This document shows positions 9,035-17,360 of a stretch of 64,000 nt of DNA, in pieces. Source of the stretch: Thermococcus guaymasensis DSM 11113 (GTDB lineage: Archaea; Methanobacteriota_B; Thermococci; Thermococcales; Thermococcaceae); the NCBI RefSeq assembly GCF_000816105.1, contig NZ_CP007140.1, positions 186,001 to 250,000 of the forward strand. Direction: 5' to 3'. The first letter of the stretch is position 1, and each line of letters opens with the position of its first letter. A program made the translations under genes and the position numbers. A model generated the notes under the pieces. It saw only the letters and a list, made by a program, of their open reading frames with translations. It was not told the DNA's origin and did not search any database.

Positions 9035-9328
9035 TCAGATGCTCTCTTTCTTTTCGTTCCCGCTCTTTATGTGCGGTTTGCCAATGGCAATGGTAAAGCC
9101 CTTGAAGCTGTCGTCCTTCCTGTTGAACTCTATCGCTAGGGGAAGGCCGTTGTCCTCGTTGAAGACTATCCTGACAATCCTCGCCCGAGAGTGGTCGTTG
9201 AGATAGTCCTCCTTCAGGCTCTCATAGTTTTCTATGACGCTGTCTATGCTCTCGCTGTGCATGTCGTAGATTTCCCGGGCGTAGACGCTGTGGTTTCGAA
9301 TCTCCTCGACCTTCTTTTCCCTGTCCAA
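9035..9328 (-). CDS. Small hypothetical protein after the purine phosphoribosyltransferase
   Basis: A 97-residue charged protein, not recognised. The N-terminal half is helical and acidic (VIENYESLKEDYLND), the C-terminal half has strands with IVRIVFNEDNG and GFTIAIGKP. There is no signal or membrane segment. The start is a TTG with GGGAGTGG upstream. Only 12 bases separate it from the phosphoribosyltransferase gene before it on the same strand, so the two are probably one transcript. Confidence 0.55.
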   Translation of the reverse strand: MDREKKVEEIRNHSVYAREIYDMHSESIDSVIENYESLKEDYLNDHSRARIVRIVFNEDNGLPLAIEFNRKDDSFKGFTIAIGKPHIKSGNEKKESI

Positions 9329-9340
9329 GCTACCACTCCC

Positions 9341-9988
9341 TCAGGCTTTGCGCCACTTCCCGTCGCGGAACTTAAAAACTTTCCTGCGCTCGGCCATCCT
9401 GAGGGCTTCCTCAAGCTTGCCCTTCGGCACTTCCATGCCGTGGAGCTCCTTGAAGAGCTCGACTATCTCGTCGGTGCTCACGGCTTCCTTCTCTTCGAGG
9501 ATGTTGTCCACGAGGTTGATCATGTCCTCGACGAAGTTCCAGGGAAAGACTATCCAGGCCCAGTCGATCTCCTCTCCGTAGTAGTCAGGCTTGAAGCGGG
9601 AGCCCTTGATGGTGAGGAGCGTCGCTACCCTTACTTCGGCAGGGTTCTTGCTCTCGACGTAGTTCTTGGCCAGGGTCAAGCTCTCACCGGTGTCGCTGAT
9701 GTCATCAACGATAAGAACCTTCTTGCCGCCCAGGTCGTAGCTGGTGCCATACCTGAGCTTCGCCTTGCCGTCGGGGGTTGCGGTAACACCCCAGTGCTCG
9801 ACCTTCAGGCTGACCAGGTCCTTGACGCCTAGGTAGTCGCAGTAAAGCCTTGCCGCGACCCAGCCACCCCTTGCGAGTCCTACCACCACGTCTGGTTTCC
9901 AGCCTTCTTCCAGAATGTTCCAAGCTCCTTCCTTTGCCCATCTTTCTATATCGTCCCAAGAAGCAAGCTTAGCAGGAAACTTCTTCAT
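9341..9988 (-). CDS. Purine (guanine/xanthine/hypoxanthine) phosphoribosyltransferase
   Basis: Type I phosphoribosyltransferase that joins a purine base to PRPP. The PRPP loop VLIVDDISDTGESL is intact (about residues 100-113), and the DVVVGLARGGWVAARL loop near residue 33 is the Gpt/XGPRT-type pyrophosphate loop. A C-terminal helical extension (from about residue 150) follows the core. The 215-residue length fits archaeal salvage enzymes of this group. Base preference cannot be read from sequence. With the nucleoside importer 2 kb away it suggests purine salvage, though the two are separate transcripts. Confidence 0.88.
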   Translation of the reverse strand: MKKFPAKLASWDDIERWAKEGAWNILEEGWKPDVVVGLARGGWVAARLYCDYLGVKDLVSLKVEHWGVTATPDGKAKLRYGTSYDLGGKKVLIVDDISDTGESLTLAKNYVESKNPAEVRVATLLTIKGSRFKPDYYGEEIDWAWIVFPWNFVEDMINLVDNILEEKEAVSTDEIVELFKELHGMEVPKGKLEEALRMAERRKVFKFRDGKWRKA

Positions 9989-10048
9989 TGGATTTCCCTT
10001 AAGAAACGGAGGAGGAAGGCCTATTTAAGTTTTCCGCTAAAAAGAAAA

Positions 10049-10303
10049 TCAAGAATAGCGGAGCTTGACGTAGAGGTTAACCCCGCTCTGGAAGGCGGCA
10101 AGGCCGTTGAGGACCGTAAATATCCAGTCTCTCGGCGGGAGGTAGGCATAGATCGTCAGCAAGGCCGATGCCGTGAAGTATATCATGATAAATTTCATGT
10201 TTAGAGGGCACTTCTTGGTTCTCAACGTTTCAATCGTTTGGGGAACCCACGAACCGACGAGCATGAGCATACCGATAAGACCCATGATCTCAACCCATTC
10301 CAT
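10049..10303 (-). CDS. SemiSWEET/PQ-loop membrane protein
   Basis: An 84-residue protein with three membrane helices, the size of a SemiSWEET half-transporter that dimerises to form a sugar or small-solute pore. The PQ motif sits in helix 1: GSWVPQTIETLRTKK, with the positive-inside loop after it. The other helices are around residues 35-52 and 58-78. The ATG at 10303 is chosen because GGGGGTGAG lies just before it; an upstream in-frame start would place that site inside the gene. Substrate is unknown. Confidence 0.8.
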   Translation of the reverse strand: MEWVEIMGLIGMLMLVGSWVPQTIETLRTKKCPLNMKFIMIYFTASALLTIYAYLPPRDWIFTVLNGLAAFQSGVNLYVKLRYS

Positions 10304-10408
10304 ATTCTCACCCCCACCCCGGGAAAGGGGGGACATAAAAAAGATTTTTGGACGAGTTCAGCTCAAAAAAAAGTTATAAAAACGCTCTTTTTGAATGAAA
10401 AACGGCAA

Positions 10409-10882
10409 TCAAACGGTGGTCGCCATCCGGGACATAGCCCAAGTCTTGACGTCCTCATCTAGAATGTCGTTTATTATCTCCATGGCCTCGGAAACTCTTC
10501 CCTCCCTTGCAAGCTTTAATGCGACCTCAGCCTGTATTTTTGATCTATTCGGGAGATCCCTGATGAACTCCGCGACATGAAGGGCCTCTTCGTGAAGACC
10601 CAGTGACAGGAACTCAAAGGCCAAGCCCATGAGGGTCTTGGTTGCCTCACCTGAAGGAAGGTCTGAGGTGACGTTAATGGCCTTTTCAAGGGCTTCTCCA
10701 TAGTCCTTTCCCTCTTTCGCAAGGTGAACGGCTATCCTGGAGAAGGCCGTCGCCTTGACCCTGTCGTCTGGGATCTGCTCAGCCATTTCCATTGCCTCGC
10801 GGTACCTGCCTGAGTTCAGGAGCCTAACGACGGTGTCGTAGAGAGCACGTGAGCGGTACCATACCTGCATGGTTTTCCCCAT
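10409..10882 (-). CDS. Helical-repeat (TPR/HEAT-like) hypothetical protein
   Basis: A 157-residue all-helical protein with four or five degenerate helical hairpins of about 33 residues: repeated patterns of Gly/Glu-Ala-hydrophobic such as GRYREAMEMAEQI, GLHEEALHVAEFI and GRVSEAMEIINDI resemble TPR units. It probably acts as a protein-binding scaffold; no partner is evident. It has no signal peptide. An alternative start at 10870 (MQVWYR) is possible, with GGGG six bases before it. It is divergent from sppA, sharing an 83-base spacer. Confidence 0.6.
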   Translation of the reverse strand: MGKTMQVWYRSRALYDTVVRLLNSGRYREAMEMAEQIPDDRVKATAFSRIAVHLAKEGKDYGEALEKAINVTSDLPSGEATKTLMGLAFEFLSLGLHEEALHVAEFIRDLPNRSKIQAEVALKLAREGRVSEAMEIINDILDEDVKTWAMSRMATTV

Positions 10883-10965
10883 AACATCTAATGCAGTTCA
10901 GGTTTTAAACGTCCCGGTGGACAAGTTTAAAAGAGATTCCGCTCATTACCTTGGGGGAGTTGAGG

Positions 10966-11955
10966 ATGAAGAGCGATATATGGAAGTACATCACGTTCAT
11001 CCTTGTCCTTGTTCTAGGTGTTTTCGTTATGTCCACGACACTCCTCTACCTTCAAAACCAGAGCCTCAGCAACTACGTCCCCACCAATACCACATGCAAA
11101 ACAGAGGTCGTTGTCGGCAACCAAACCTCTGAAACCCTGCTAAACGCGAGGATAGCCGAACTCCAGTCCCTTTTAAGGGCAATTGAAATGGAGAGGAAGG
11201 GAGTCAACGCTTCCAACACTACCATAGCCATTGTGCCCATCTTCGGTGTCATTGACGATCAGACCGCACTCAACACAGTTACCACACTCGAAAAGCTAAT
11301 GAAGAACGATTCAATAGGTGGAGTTCTTCTCTGGATAGAGAGCCCCGGTGGAGATGTGGGCCCCGTTAGGGAGATATACCACGAGGTAACGATCCTCAAA
11401 ACAAAGAAACCAGTCGTGACGTATACCGGGGGTATAGCGGCCTCAGGAGGCTATTATATCGCCGTTGGGACTGATAAAATCATAGCCGACCCCCTCGCTG
11501 AAGTGGGGAGCATAGGCGTGATCTACGTCCACTTCAACCTTGAGAAAAACTACGCATCCAACGGTATAGAGGTCACCGTTTTCAAAACGGGGCCCCACAA
11601 GGACATGGGCGCCGAGTGGAGAGGTCTGACAGACTACGAAAGAGAGAAGATCTGGGGAATGGTAAACGCGTACTTCCAGAGCTTTCTGGACGCTGTCAGC
11701 ACGGGAAGGAACATGACCATAAACGAGACCAAGAAATACGCCACGGGAGAAACATGGCTTGCAATAGAGGTGAATGGAACGCTGATAGATGAAACCGGAA
11801 ACCTCCAGACGGCGATCCAAGAACTCGAAAAGCTTATGGGGGTCGAAGGTGCGGAAGTTAAAGTGTACGACTCGGCCACACAGAGCTACTCCCTCGGCGT
11901 TTACGGGGATAAAGCCCTCTACCTTGACCCCCGCTATCTCAATGTTGGGAGGTGA
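10966..11955 (+). CDS. sppA: Signal peptide peptidase SppA
   Basis: Membrane-anchored serine protease of family S49 that digests released signal peptides. One N-terminal membrane helix (residues 8-30) is followed by a spacer helix and the protease domain facing outside. The Ser-Lys dyad is visible: Ser160 in GGIAASGGYY and Lys212 in GPHKDMG, close to the S162/K214 pair established for the Thermococcus kodakarensis enzyme. SPGGDVGP forms the oxyanion region. At 329 residues it is the short archaeal/SppA36K type. The ATG at 10966 follows GGGGGAG; a TTG at 10951 is in frame but overlaps this site. A box A lies at 10924-10931. Confidence 0.93.
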   Translation: MKSDIWKYITFILVLVLGVFVMSTTLLYLQNQSLSNYVPTNTTCKTEVVVGNQTSETLLNARIAELQSLLRAIEMERKGVNASNTTIAIVPIFGVIDDQTALNTVTTLEKLMKNDSIGGVLLWIESPGGDVGPVREIYHEVTILKTKKPVVTYTGGIAASGGYYIAVGTDKIIADPLAEVGSIGVIYVHFNLEKNYASNGIEVTVFKTGPHKDMGAEWRGLTDYEREKIWGMVNAYFQSFLDAVSTGRNMTINETKKYATGETWLAIEVNGTLIDETGNLQTAIQELEKLMGVEGAEVKVYDSATQSYSLGVYGDKALYLDPRYLNVGR

Positions 11956-11959
11956 GGGT

Positions 11960-12439
11960 ATGCTGTGCGAGGAGAAGCTCGAAGTGTTTGAGAACGGCTT
12001 TGAGGACGGGAAGTTCAAGCTGAGGGTCGAGTTCTACGGAAAGGACGCTAAAAGGCTTCTCCTCGCGATTATAAGGGAGCTCTACCTCCCAGATTATGGC
12101 GAGGACTACGTCTACCCCTTTGAGTGTGCCAAGGAGTTCTGGGGAATCTACCTCGACCCAAGTGAAATCGTGGCAGAAGAGCCTAACTTCAGCCCCATCA
12201 AGTTCGTGAATAGGAGCATCATTGACAGGCTAGAAAAGACTCTGAAAGAAATAGAGGCACCCGAAGAAATCAAAGAGAGAATAGACCTTGAAAAAGCAGA
12301 AATTGTGAAGCTCAAGAAGGCTCTGCTCGCGCTCGGAAAGGACTTCATCCTCGATGAGAGGGGATACTTGATAGTATTCAGCAAACCGAGCGTGAGGGAA
12401 TTGGTACTGAAGTACCTGGGTGCCTTGGATGAAAAATGA
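11960..12439 (+). CDS. Hypothetical protein between sppA and the AI-2E-family permease
   Basis: A 159-residue soluble protein that I do not recognise. It is acidic, begins with MLCEEKLEVFENGF and has a strand-rich N-terminal half (KFKLRVEFYG), a central helix and a heptad-rich Lys/Glu helix (about residues 75-115), ending in a small strand-helix unit. It starts four bases after the sppA stop behind GGAGGTGAGGG, and its last codons overlap the next gene, so it is the middle gene of a three-gene operon with a protease and a permease. Confidence 0.7.
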   Translation: MLCEEKLEVFENGFEDGKFKLRVEFYGKDAKRLLLAIIRELYLPDYGEDYVYPFECAKEFWGIYLDPSEIVAEEPNFSPIKFVNRSIIDRLEKTLKEIEAPEEIKERIDLEKAEIVKLKKALLALGKDFILDERGYLIVFSKPSVRELVLKYLGALDEK

Positions 12440-13418
12440 AACCATAGTCTGGGCAATCGTCACAGCGGTTATCATATACCTCGTATGGTTAGTGGCTAAA
12501 CCAGTCATTTCGCCCATAATACTTGCTCTCGCTATCGCCTACGTCACATATCCCCTGCACAAGAGAATATCCCCAAAGTTAGGTCAAAAAAAGGCGGCTT
12601 TTCTCCTAACGACAGTCCTGGCAGTCCTCTCTTTCCTCTTCCTGCTGGGCTTTGTGCTCTGGATTAACGATGTTAAATATCAAATCATCAGGTACATGGA
12701 GATATCCTTCACCTGGCTCCAATCCGTCACGGTGTCCTCCGAGAAAATCAACGAAGTCCTAACAGCCATAACCGAGGGAGTAAGATCAAGGATAGAGTCC
12801 TACATCGTCAGCTACACGTACTCCATACCGAAACTCGCGCTTGAGATCTTCGTCATGCTCTTCGTCTACTATGGAACTCTTGTAAACGCAGAGGATATTG
12901 GAAAAGAACTCTATCACCTTCTACCTCCTCAGAGAAAGGAGTTCGGAATTAGACTCATCGAGGCCGCCCGCTACACCCTAGATACGCTCCTTAAGAGCTG
13001 GCTCACCCTAAGCATTCTCAAGGGATCCGCTACAGCCCTTGGTTTCTGGGCGTTCGGGATAGCCCCTCCAAGCGGTGCGATAGCCCTTGGTATTCTAACG
13101 GCCTTCGTTGAGCTCCTGCCCTTCCTCGGTGGCTGGCTCATCTGGATACCCGGCGTTGTTTACTTGATACACTCATCCCATTACGCCCTTGCATTCCTAT
13201 TCGCGGCCTATTCCATTGTCTTCATCTCACCGATACCGGATTTCGTGCTGGCCCCCAGGATGACGCTGAGGAGGCGCGGACTGAACGCCCTCGTCTCGCT
13301 CCTCGGAATCTTCGGAGGGCTTTGGGCCTTTGGGCTCGTGGGAATAATAGTGGGTCCCGTCTCTCTTGGCCTGCTGGCAACGGTAATCGAGGAGTGGAAA
13401 AAAACAATGGAGAGCTAA
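12429..13418 (+). CDS. AI-2E family transporter (PerM/YdiK-like)
   Basis: Integral membrane protein of the AI-2E transporter family (UPF0118) with about eight membrane segments: two hydrophobic pairs near the N terminus, a central soluble part (about residues 80-130) and a C-terminal block including the family-typical ELLPFLGGWLIWIPG and a loop PDFVLAPRM. Members are proposed exporters or Na+/H+ antiporters; the substrate here is unknown. The ATG at 12429 overlaps the previous stop by 11 bases; a GTG at 12420 is an alternative. Last gene of the sppA operon. Confidence 0.85.
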   Translation: MKNETIVWAIVTAVIIYLVWLVAKPVISPIILALAIAYVTYPLHKRISPKLGQKKAAFLLTTVLAVLSFLFLLGFVLWINDVKYQIIRYMEISFTWLQSVTVSSEKINEVLTAITEGVRSRIESYIVSYTYSIPKLALEIFVMLFVYYGTLVNAEDIGKELYHLLPPQRKEFGIRLIEAARYTLDTLLKSWLTLSILKGSATALGFWAFGIAPPSGAIALGILTAFVELLPFLGGWLIWIPGVVYLIHSSHYALAFLFAAYSIVFISPIPDFVLAPRMTLRRRGLNALVSLLGIFGGLWAFGLVGIIVGPVSLGLLATVIEEWKKTMES

Positions 13419-13457
13419 CCTGCATGATAGACGCAACCTTAATAACACTATGGAAGC

Positions 13458-13550
13458 TTTCCATGGTTATTTTCTCCTGTGGTAGGATATCCGGATATTC
13501 CAGTGAGAGAAAAACGTAACCCGCAAACTTCATGAATACCACCATGGAAA
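13458..13550. repeat. Nested inverted repeats in a 166-base spacer
   Basis: TTTCCATGGT (13458-13467) is matched by ACCATGGAAA (13541-13550). Inside lie TTTTCTC (13470-13476) with GAGAAAA (13507-13513), and a central 12-base palindrome ATATCCGGATAT (13487-13498). No gene fits the spacer. It could be a decayed small transposable element, a cruciform-type binding site, or a structured untranslated region between two unrelated same-strand genes. Confidence 0.5.
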
Positions 13551-13584
13551 ATTCTCGGGAGAGAATAAAAGTGCGGTGATTACC

Positions 13585-14553
13585 ATGATAATCCGGACAC
13601 CAAAGAGACTTCACCTTGGCCTAATAGACCCAACGGGCTCGCTTGGAAGGCGCTTCGGGAGCCTTGGCGTTGCTCTGGAAGGTGGGTACGAGGTCAGAGT
13701 CCTCCCCTCGGAGGGCCCGGAAATAAGGGCAGATGGAGAGGACGTCGAGACGATAAAGAAGGCCATCACAAAGATGAACTCGGCCTTTGGAACCGGCACG
13801 GGCTACCTCGTCGAGGTGCGGGAGGCTATTCCAAGGCACGTCGGTCTGGGCTCAACCACACAGCTCAGCCTCGCCGTGGGGACTGCGGTAGCGAGGCTGA
13901 ACAGCCTGAGCATTTCGATTGAGAAACTCGCTGAAGTCCTAGGTAGGGGCAAGAACAGCGGGGCGGGAATCTACGCCTTCGCCTATGGCGGGTTTGTCCT
14001 CGACGGGGGCGTTAAGGAAGGGGTGCCGCCGCTGATATTCAGGGGGAACTTCCCGGAAGAGTGGGCCTTCCTGCTCGTAATTCCGGAGACCAGGCCCGGC
14101 TTCGACGAAGAGGAGGAGAAGCCCATAATGGGGGGGAAGTTTGGGGACGTTAAAGCTGCGATGGAGATAAGCCACTGCATCCTGCTCGGCCTACTTCCCG
14201 CCCTGAAGGAGAGGAACATCAAGGCCTTTGGCAGACACCTCTCCGCGGTACAGACGCTTGTGGGGAAGCACTTCGCCGAGTTCCAGGGCGGGGAGTTCAG
14301 GGAAGACGTGAGACTGATACTTGAGTGGCTCAGGGAGCACACCTACGGCGCGGGCCAGAGCAGCTGGGGGCCGACCGTCTACGGACTGATACTCAGAGGT
14401 GAGTTCCAGAGGCTCTCGGCGGAGCTTAAAGACTACCTTAAGGAGCACGGGGTAAGGGCAAAGGTCGAGCTAGGTCTCCCGAGGAACGCGGGAGCCGAGG
14501 TTGTAAGCGAGAACGCCTTCCTGGAAAGGTTGATAAGGAGCGTGGCAGGGTGA
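13585..14553 (+). CDS. Beta-ribofuranosylaminobenzene 5'-phosphate synthase family protein
   Basis: GHMP-fold protein of the beta-RFAP synthase family. The reference enzyme condenses a (4-hydroxy)benzoate with PRPP, releasing CO2 and pyrophosphate, as an early step to tetrahydromethanopterin-type pterins. The 322-residue protein starts with IIRTPKRLHLGLID and carries the family's nucleotide loop HVGLGSTTQLSLAVG (about residues 88-102) plus the late glycine-rich motif YGAGQSSWGPTVYG. Start by GGTGAT before the ATG at 13585. Its stop overlaps the next gene as GTGA, coupling it to the DNA glycosylase. Family assignment is firm, exact substrate inferred. Confidence 0.87.
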   Translation: MIIRTPKRLHLGLIDPTGSLGRRFGSLGVALEGGYEVRVLPSEGPEIRADGEDVETIKKAITKMNSAFGTGTGYLVEVREAIPRHVGLGSTTQLSLAVGTAVARLNSLSISIEKLAEVLGRGKNSGAGIYAFAYGGFVLDGGVKEGVPPLIFRGNFPEEWAFLLVIPETRPGFDEEEEKPIMGGKFGDVKAAMEISHCILLGLLPALKERNIKAFGRHLSAVQTLVGKHFAEFQGGEFREDVRLILEWLREHTYGAGQSSWGPTVYGLILRGEFQRLSAELKDYLKEHGVRAKVELGLPRNAGAEVVSENAFLERLIRSVAG

Positions 14554-15341
14554 CACTCGACCGCTTTGTGAAGATAAGATACAAGCAGGACGAGAGAAAA
14601 GTTCGGCGCCTCATCGAAATCCTGAACGAGCTCGGCCTCGACTGCGCGAGGCTGATAGAGGAGAAAGTTGACCTGCAGTTTGATGCGCTCAAAAACCTCA
14701 GGGAAAACCTCAGGGACGACGAGCTCTTCATCAAGCTCGCTATAGCAAACTCCATCGTCAGCTATCAGCTCAGCGGGAAGGGTGAGGACTGGTGGTGGGA
14801 GTTCTCAAGGTATTTCTCTGAAAACCCGCCGGAGGGGGGCATTGCCGAAGCGTATTCTCGTTTCCTTCCCAACTCCCGGACTAACAGGCGCCTCGTTGCG
14901 GGGAAGCTCAAGAGAATCGAGAGGGTCGAGCCGTTTCTGAACTCTCTCTCGATGGACGAGATTAGAGATTACTACTTCAACGGCATGGAAAGGCTCAGAG
15001 ATGACCTCGCGAAGGTTATGAAGGCTAAAAGGAGCGCGAAAACGATAGTCTTCGCGGTGAAAATGTTCGGTTACGCAGGGAGGATAGCGTTCGGTGAGTT
15101 CGTTCCATATCCGATGGAAATTGAAATCCCGGACGACGTGAGAATAAACGCCTACACAAAGCGCTTTACCCATGAGCCGCCCGTGAGCTTCTGGAGCAGG
15201 ATAGCAAGAGAAACTGGAATTCCTCCTCTCCACATCGACTCAATCCTGTGGCCCGTCCTCGGTGGAAAAGGAGAAGTCTTGGAGAGGTTGAGAAAACGCT
15301 GTTCAAAAGCAGAACTCGTTCTTGAGCTTGGGAGTCTTTGA
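14550..15341 (+). CDS. Archaeal 8-oxoguanine DNA glycosylase/lyase AGOG
   Basis: Base excision repair enzyme of the archaeal GO glycosylase family, which removes 8-oxoguanine and nicks the backbone. The 263-residue helical protein has the AGOG hallmarks: KTIVFAVKMFGYA with the lysine nucleophile region, PDDVRINAYTKRF with the catalytic-type Asp, and IDSILWPVLGG close to the C terminus. The C-terminal tail differs from bacterial OGG enzymes, as expected. GTG start within the previous stop (GTGA). The operon pairing with a pterin gene has no obvious functional logic. Confidence 0.85.
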   Translation: MTLDRFVKIRYKQDERKVRRLIEILNELGLDCARLIEEKVDLQFDALKNLRENLRDDELFIKLAIANSIVSYQLSGKGEDWWWEFSRYFSENPPEGGIAEAYSRFLPNSRTNRRLVAGKLKRIERVEPFLNSLSMDEIRDYYFNGMERLRDDLAKVMKAKRSAKTIVFAVKMFGYAGRIAFGEFVPYPMEIEIPDDVRINAYTKRFTHEPPVSFWSRIARETGIPPLHIDSILWPVLGGKGEVLERLRKRCSKAELVLELGSL

Positions 15342-15380
15342 ATCCGATTCTACGAATTTTTTGCCACAACACAATTTAAG

Positions 15381-15408
15381 AGTAATCTTTTTATAGTAAT
15401 CTTTTTAT
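15381..15408. repeat. 14-base tandem duplication containing the TATA box
   Basis: AGTAATCTTTTTAT occurs twice without a gap (15381-15394 and 15395-15408), each copy followed by A, so each supplies a TTTTTATA box A. The second copy would start transcription near 15432, ten bases before the exporter permease ATG; the first near 15418. It is probably the promoter of the ABC-2 exporter operon with a duplicated core. Confidence 0.6.
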
Positions 15409-15441
15409 ACCCCAAATATTAGTAGTCAGGGGTGCGAGAAA

Positions 15442-16422
15442 ATGATGTGGGGACTAATACTTGAACTGAAACAAAGCATACGGAGCAAAAAGGTCATTGG
15501 GACGCTGGGGATAATGTTGCTGCTCTACGTACCTTTCTTCTACATCTTAAAAAGGTATGGAGATCCCTCTTCGATGGACGTTCAAACTATCGTAGCCCAC
15601 ATGATAGATTTCCTCAGCGGAATGTCGATGTTCTTCATAGCAATACTCGCTCTCCTCATGGGGGCCACCGCGATAAACTCGGAGATCGAGAAGGGAACCC
15701 TGAGGATCGCGCTCAGCAAGCCGATATCGAGGCTGGGATACATAGGGGGCAAGATGCTGGCACAGGCGGCAGTTATTTTCCTGGCCCTGCTGTTTTCCAC
15801 GGCAGTGGCTATTGCTGGCCTTGCCCTGATAGGGGCCCCACTAAGCGGAACCCTAGTGCGAGAGGTGTTTCTCCTCAACATGGTGCTTTTCCTTGGCCTC
15901 GTTCAGCTCCTCTTCCTCGGTTACCTTCTCTCCACGTTCGTTAAGTCCTCAACCACCGCCCTTGGTCTCGCCCTCGTGCTGTTCTTCGTAATCTCACTGA
16001 TAGCCCCCGCCATAGTCACATTTATTGCCATGGAAAACACTTCTGAGTATTCAGACGATACCTACCAAGAATACGCCACCAAATACCTGTTCTTTGACCC
16101 CACCACCCAGGTGAACCTCGTCCTCAAGGATAGAAACGAGATGCGCTGCTACGAGTACGTAGAAGTTCGGAATTCTCAGACGGGAGATGTGATTCAAAGA
16201 AACACCACTGAGATACCGAGTTGCAATGATTATAAGCACACTAGCGAAGTTCACGAGTCAAATGGAGCCGTTACAAGCAGAGGATGCTACTGCAACGAAA
16301 CGTACGCAGGGATTGCACATTCCGTTGGAAAGAACAAAACGAACTTCGCAATCCTCATCGGGATGACCTTTGTCTACGGCCTGCTCACAATATGGAGGTT
16401 TCTCCGTATGGATCTGAGGTGA
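15442..16422 (+). CDS. ABC-2 type exporter permease with large extracytoplasmic loop
   Basis: Six-helix ABC-2 membrane subunit (326 residues). It opens with a cytoplasmic helix (ELKQSIRSKK), has the family loop INSEIEKGTLRIALSKPISR after helix 2, and an unusual outer loop of about 90 residues (about 200-290) that contains four cysteines (RCYEY, SCNDY, GCYCNE) and several Asn-x-Thr/Ser sites. Such a loop, probably disulfide-bonded and glycosylated, suggests an outer-face ligand or substrate contact. It is followed six bases on by its ATPase. Similar units mediate Cu/nitrous-oxide maturation or export; substrate here unknown. Confidence 0.85.
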   Translation: MMWGLILELKQSIRSKKVIGTLGIMLLLYVPFFYILKRYGDPSSMDVQTIVAHMIDFLSGMSMFFIAILALLMGATAINSEIEKGTLRIALSKPISRLGYIGGKMLAQAAVIFLALLFSTAVAIAGLALIGAPLSGTLVREVFLLNMVLFLGLVQLLFLGYLLSTFVKSSTTALGLALVLFFVISLIAPAIVTFIAMENTSEYSDDTYQEYATKYLFFDPTTQVNLVLKDRNEMRCYEYVEVRNSQTGDVIQRNTTEIPSCNDYKHTSEVHESNGAVTSRGCYCNETYAGIAHSVGKNKTNFAILIGMTFVYGLLTIWRFLRMDLR

Positions 16423-16427
16423 TCGTT

Positions 16428-17360
16428 ATGGAAATGATCGAAATCAAAAATCTCGTGAAGATGTATGGACAGTTCAAGGCCCTCGACGACCTGACGCTCA
16501 CCGTCAAAGAGGGGCAGGTTTACGGCTTCCTCGGGCCAAACGGTGCCGGAAAGAGCACAACAATACTGAGCACCCTCGGCTTGATAAGGCCTCAGAAGGG
16601 CGTGGTGAGTCTCTTCGGGGAGGAAGTCCTTAGGGACGGAAAGTTCAACGAAGGCCAGCTCGTTAAAGCCAAGGCCAGAATTGGCTACATGCCAGAACAC
16701 GCCACTCTGTGGGACTTTCTTACTCCGCTCCAGACCCTTGACATACTTGGGGAGTCCTTTGGAATCCCAAAGAACGAAAGGTTGAAGCGGGCGCGGGAGC
16801 TTCTTGAGATGCTGAACCTCTGGGAGGTAAGGGATAGAAAGATCGGTAAGTTCTCAAAGGGAATGAGGCAAAGGGTGCTTTTAGCCCAGGCCCTGATAAA
16901 CGACCCTGAGCTTCTGATCCTTGATGAGCCGATGACAGGCCTCGACCCGAAAGGCATAGCCGAGTTCAAGGATATAATCCGGGAGCAGAGCAAAGCAGGA
17001 AAGACCGTCTTTTTCTCAAGCCACATACTCGCTCACGTTGAGGAAGTATGCGATACGGTTGGAGTCATTGTCAGGGGCAAACTCCGCGTGGAGGACAGCA
17101 TAGACAACATAAAGAGGGAGTTCTTAAAGAGGGCAGGCTATCTGATCCTCCTTGAGACGGACAGGCCCGTTGAGTTCAAGGATGTTGACTGGGAAATAGA
17201 GCGCGTCAGCCCAACCAAGTACAAGATAAAGGCCCCCGAAGATGTCAGGGCACAGATAAACGAAATCGTATGGAGTCAGGGAGCAAAGATCCTCCAGCTC
17301 ATGGTTAGGGTTCCAAGCTTGGAGGAGATATTCCTGAAGATGGTGGAAGAGGAGGGCTAA
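16428..17360 (+). CDS. ABC-2 type exporter ATPase
   Basis: ATPase subunit for the preceding permease (310 residues). Walker A is GPNGAGKST (about residues 38-46), the signature is FSKGMRQR, Walker B is [13 protein letters not shown], and the switch His is in FFSSHIL. A C-terminal domain of about 90 residues follows, common in CcmA/NosF-like exporters. The ATG at 16428 has GAGGTGATC before it and lies six bases after the permease stop. Its stop overlaps the convergent UbiD-family gene by four bases. Confidence 0.92.
   Translation: MEMIEIKNLVKMYGQFKALDDLTLTVKEGQVYGFLGPNGAGKSTTILSTLGLIRPQKGVVSLFGEEVLRDGKFNEGQLVKAKARIGYMPEHATLWDFLTPLQTLDILGESFGIPKNERLKRARELLEMLNLWEVRDRKIGKFSKGMRQRVLLAQALINDPELLILDEPMTGLDPKGIAEFKDIIREQSKAGKTVFFSSHILAHVEEVCDTVGVIVRGKLRVEDSIDNIKREFLKRAGYLILLETDRPVEFKDVDWEIERVSPTKYKIKAPEDVRAQINEIVWSQGAKILQLMVRVPSLEEIFLKMVEEEG

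Noticed and set aside
8762-9139. 125-residue plus-strand frame rich in Asn and His
   Set aside because: It is the out-of-frame reading of the Thr-rich CGP-CTERM linker and the antisense of the next gene; the true frame ends in the CGP tail.
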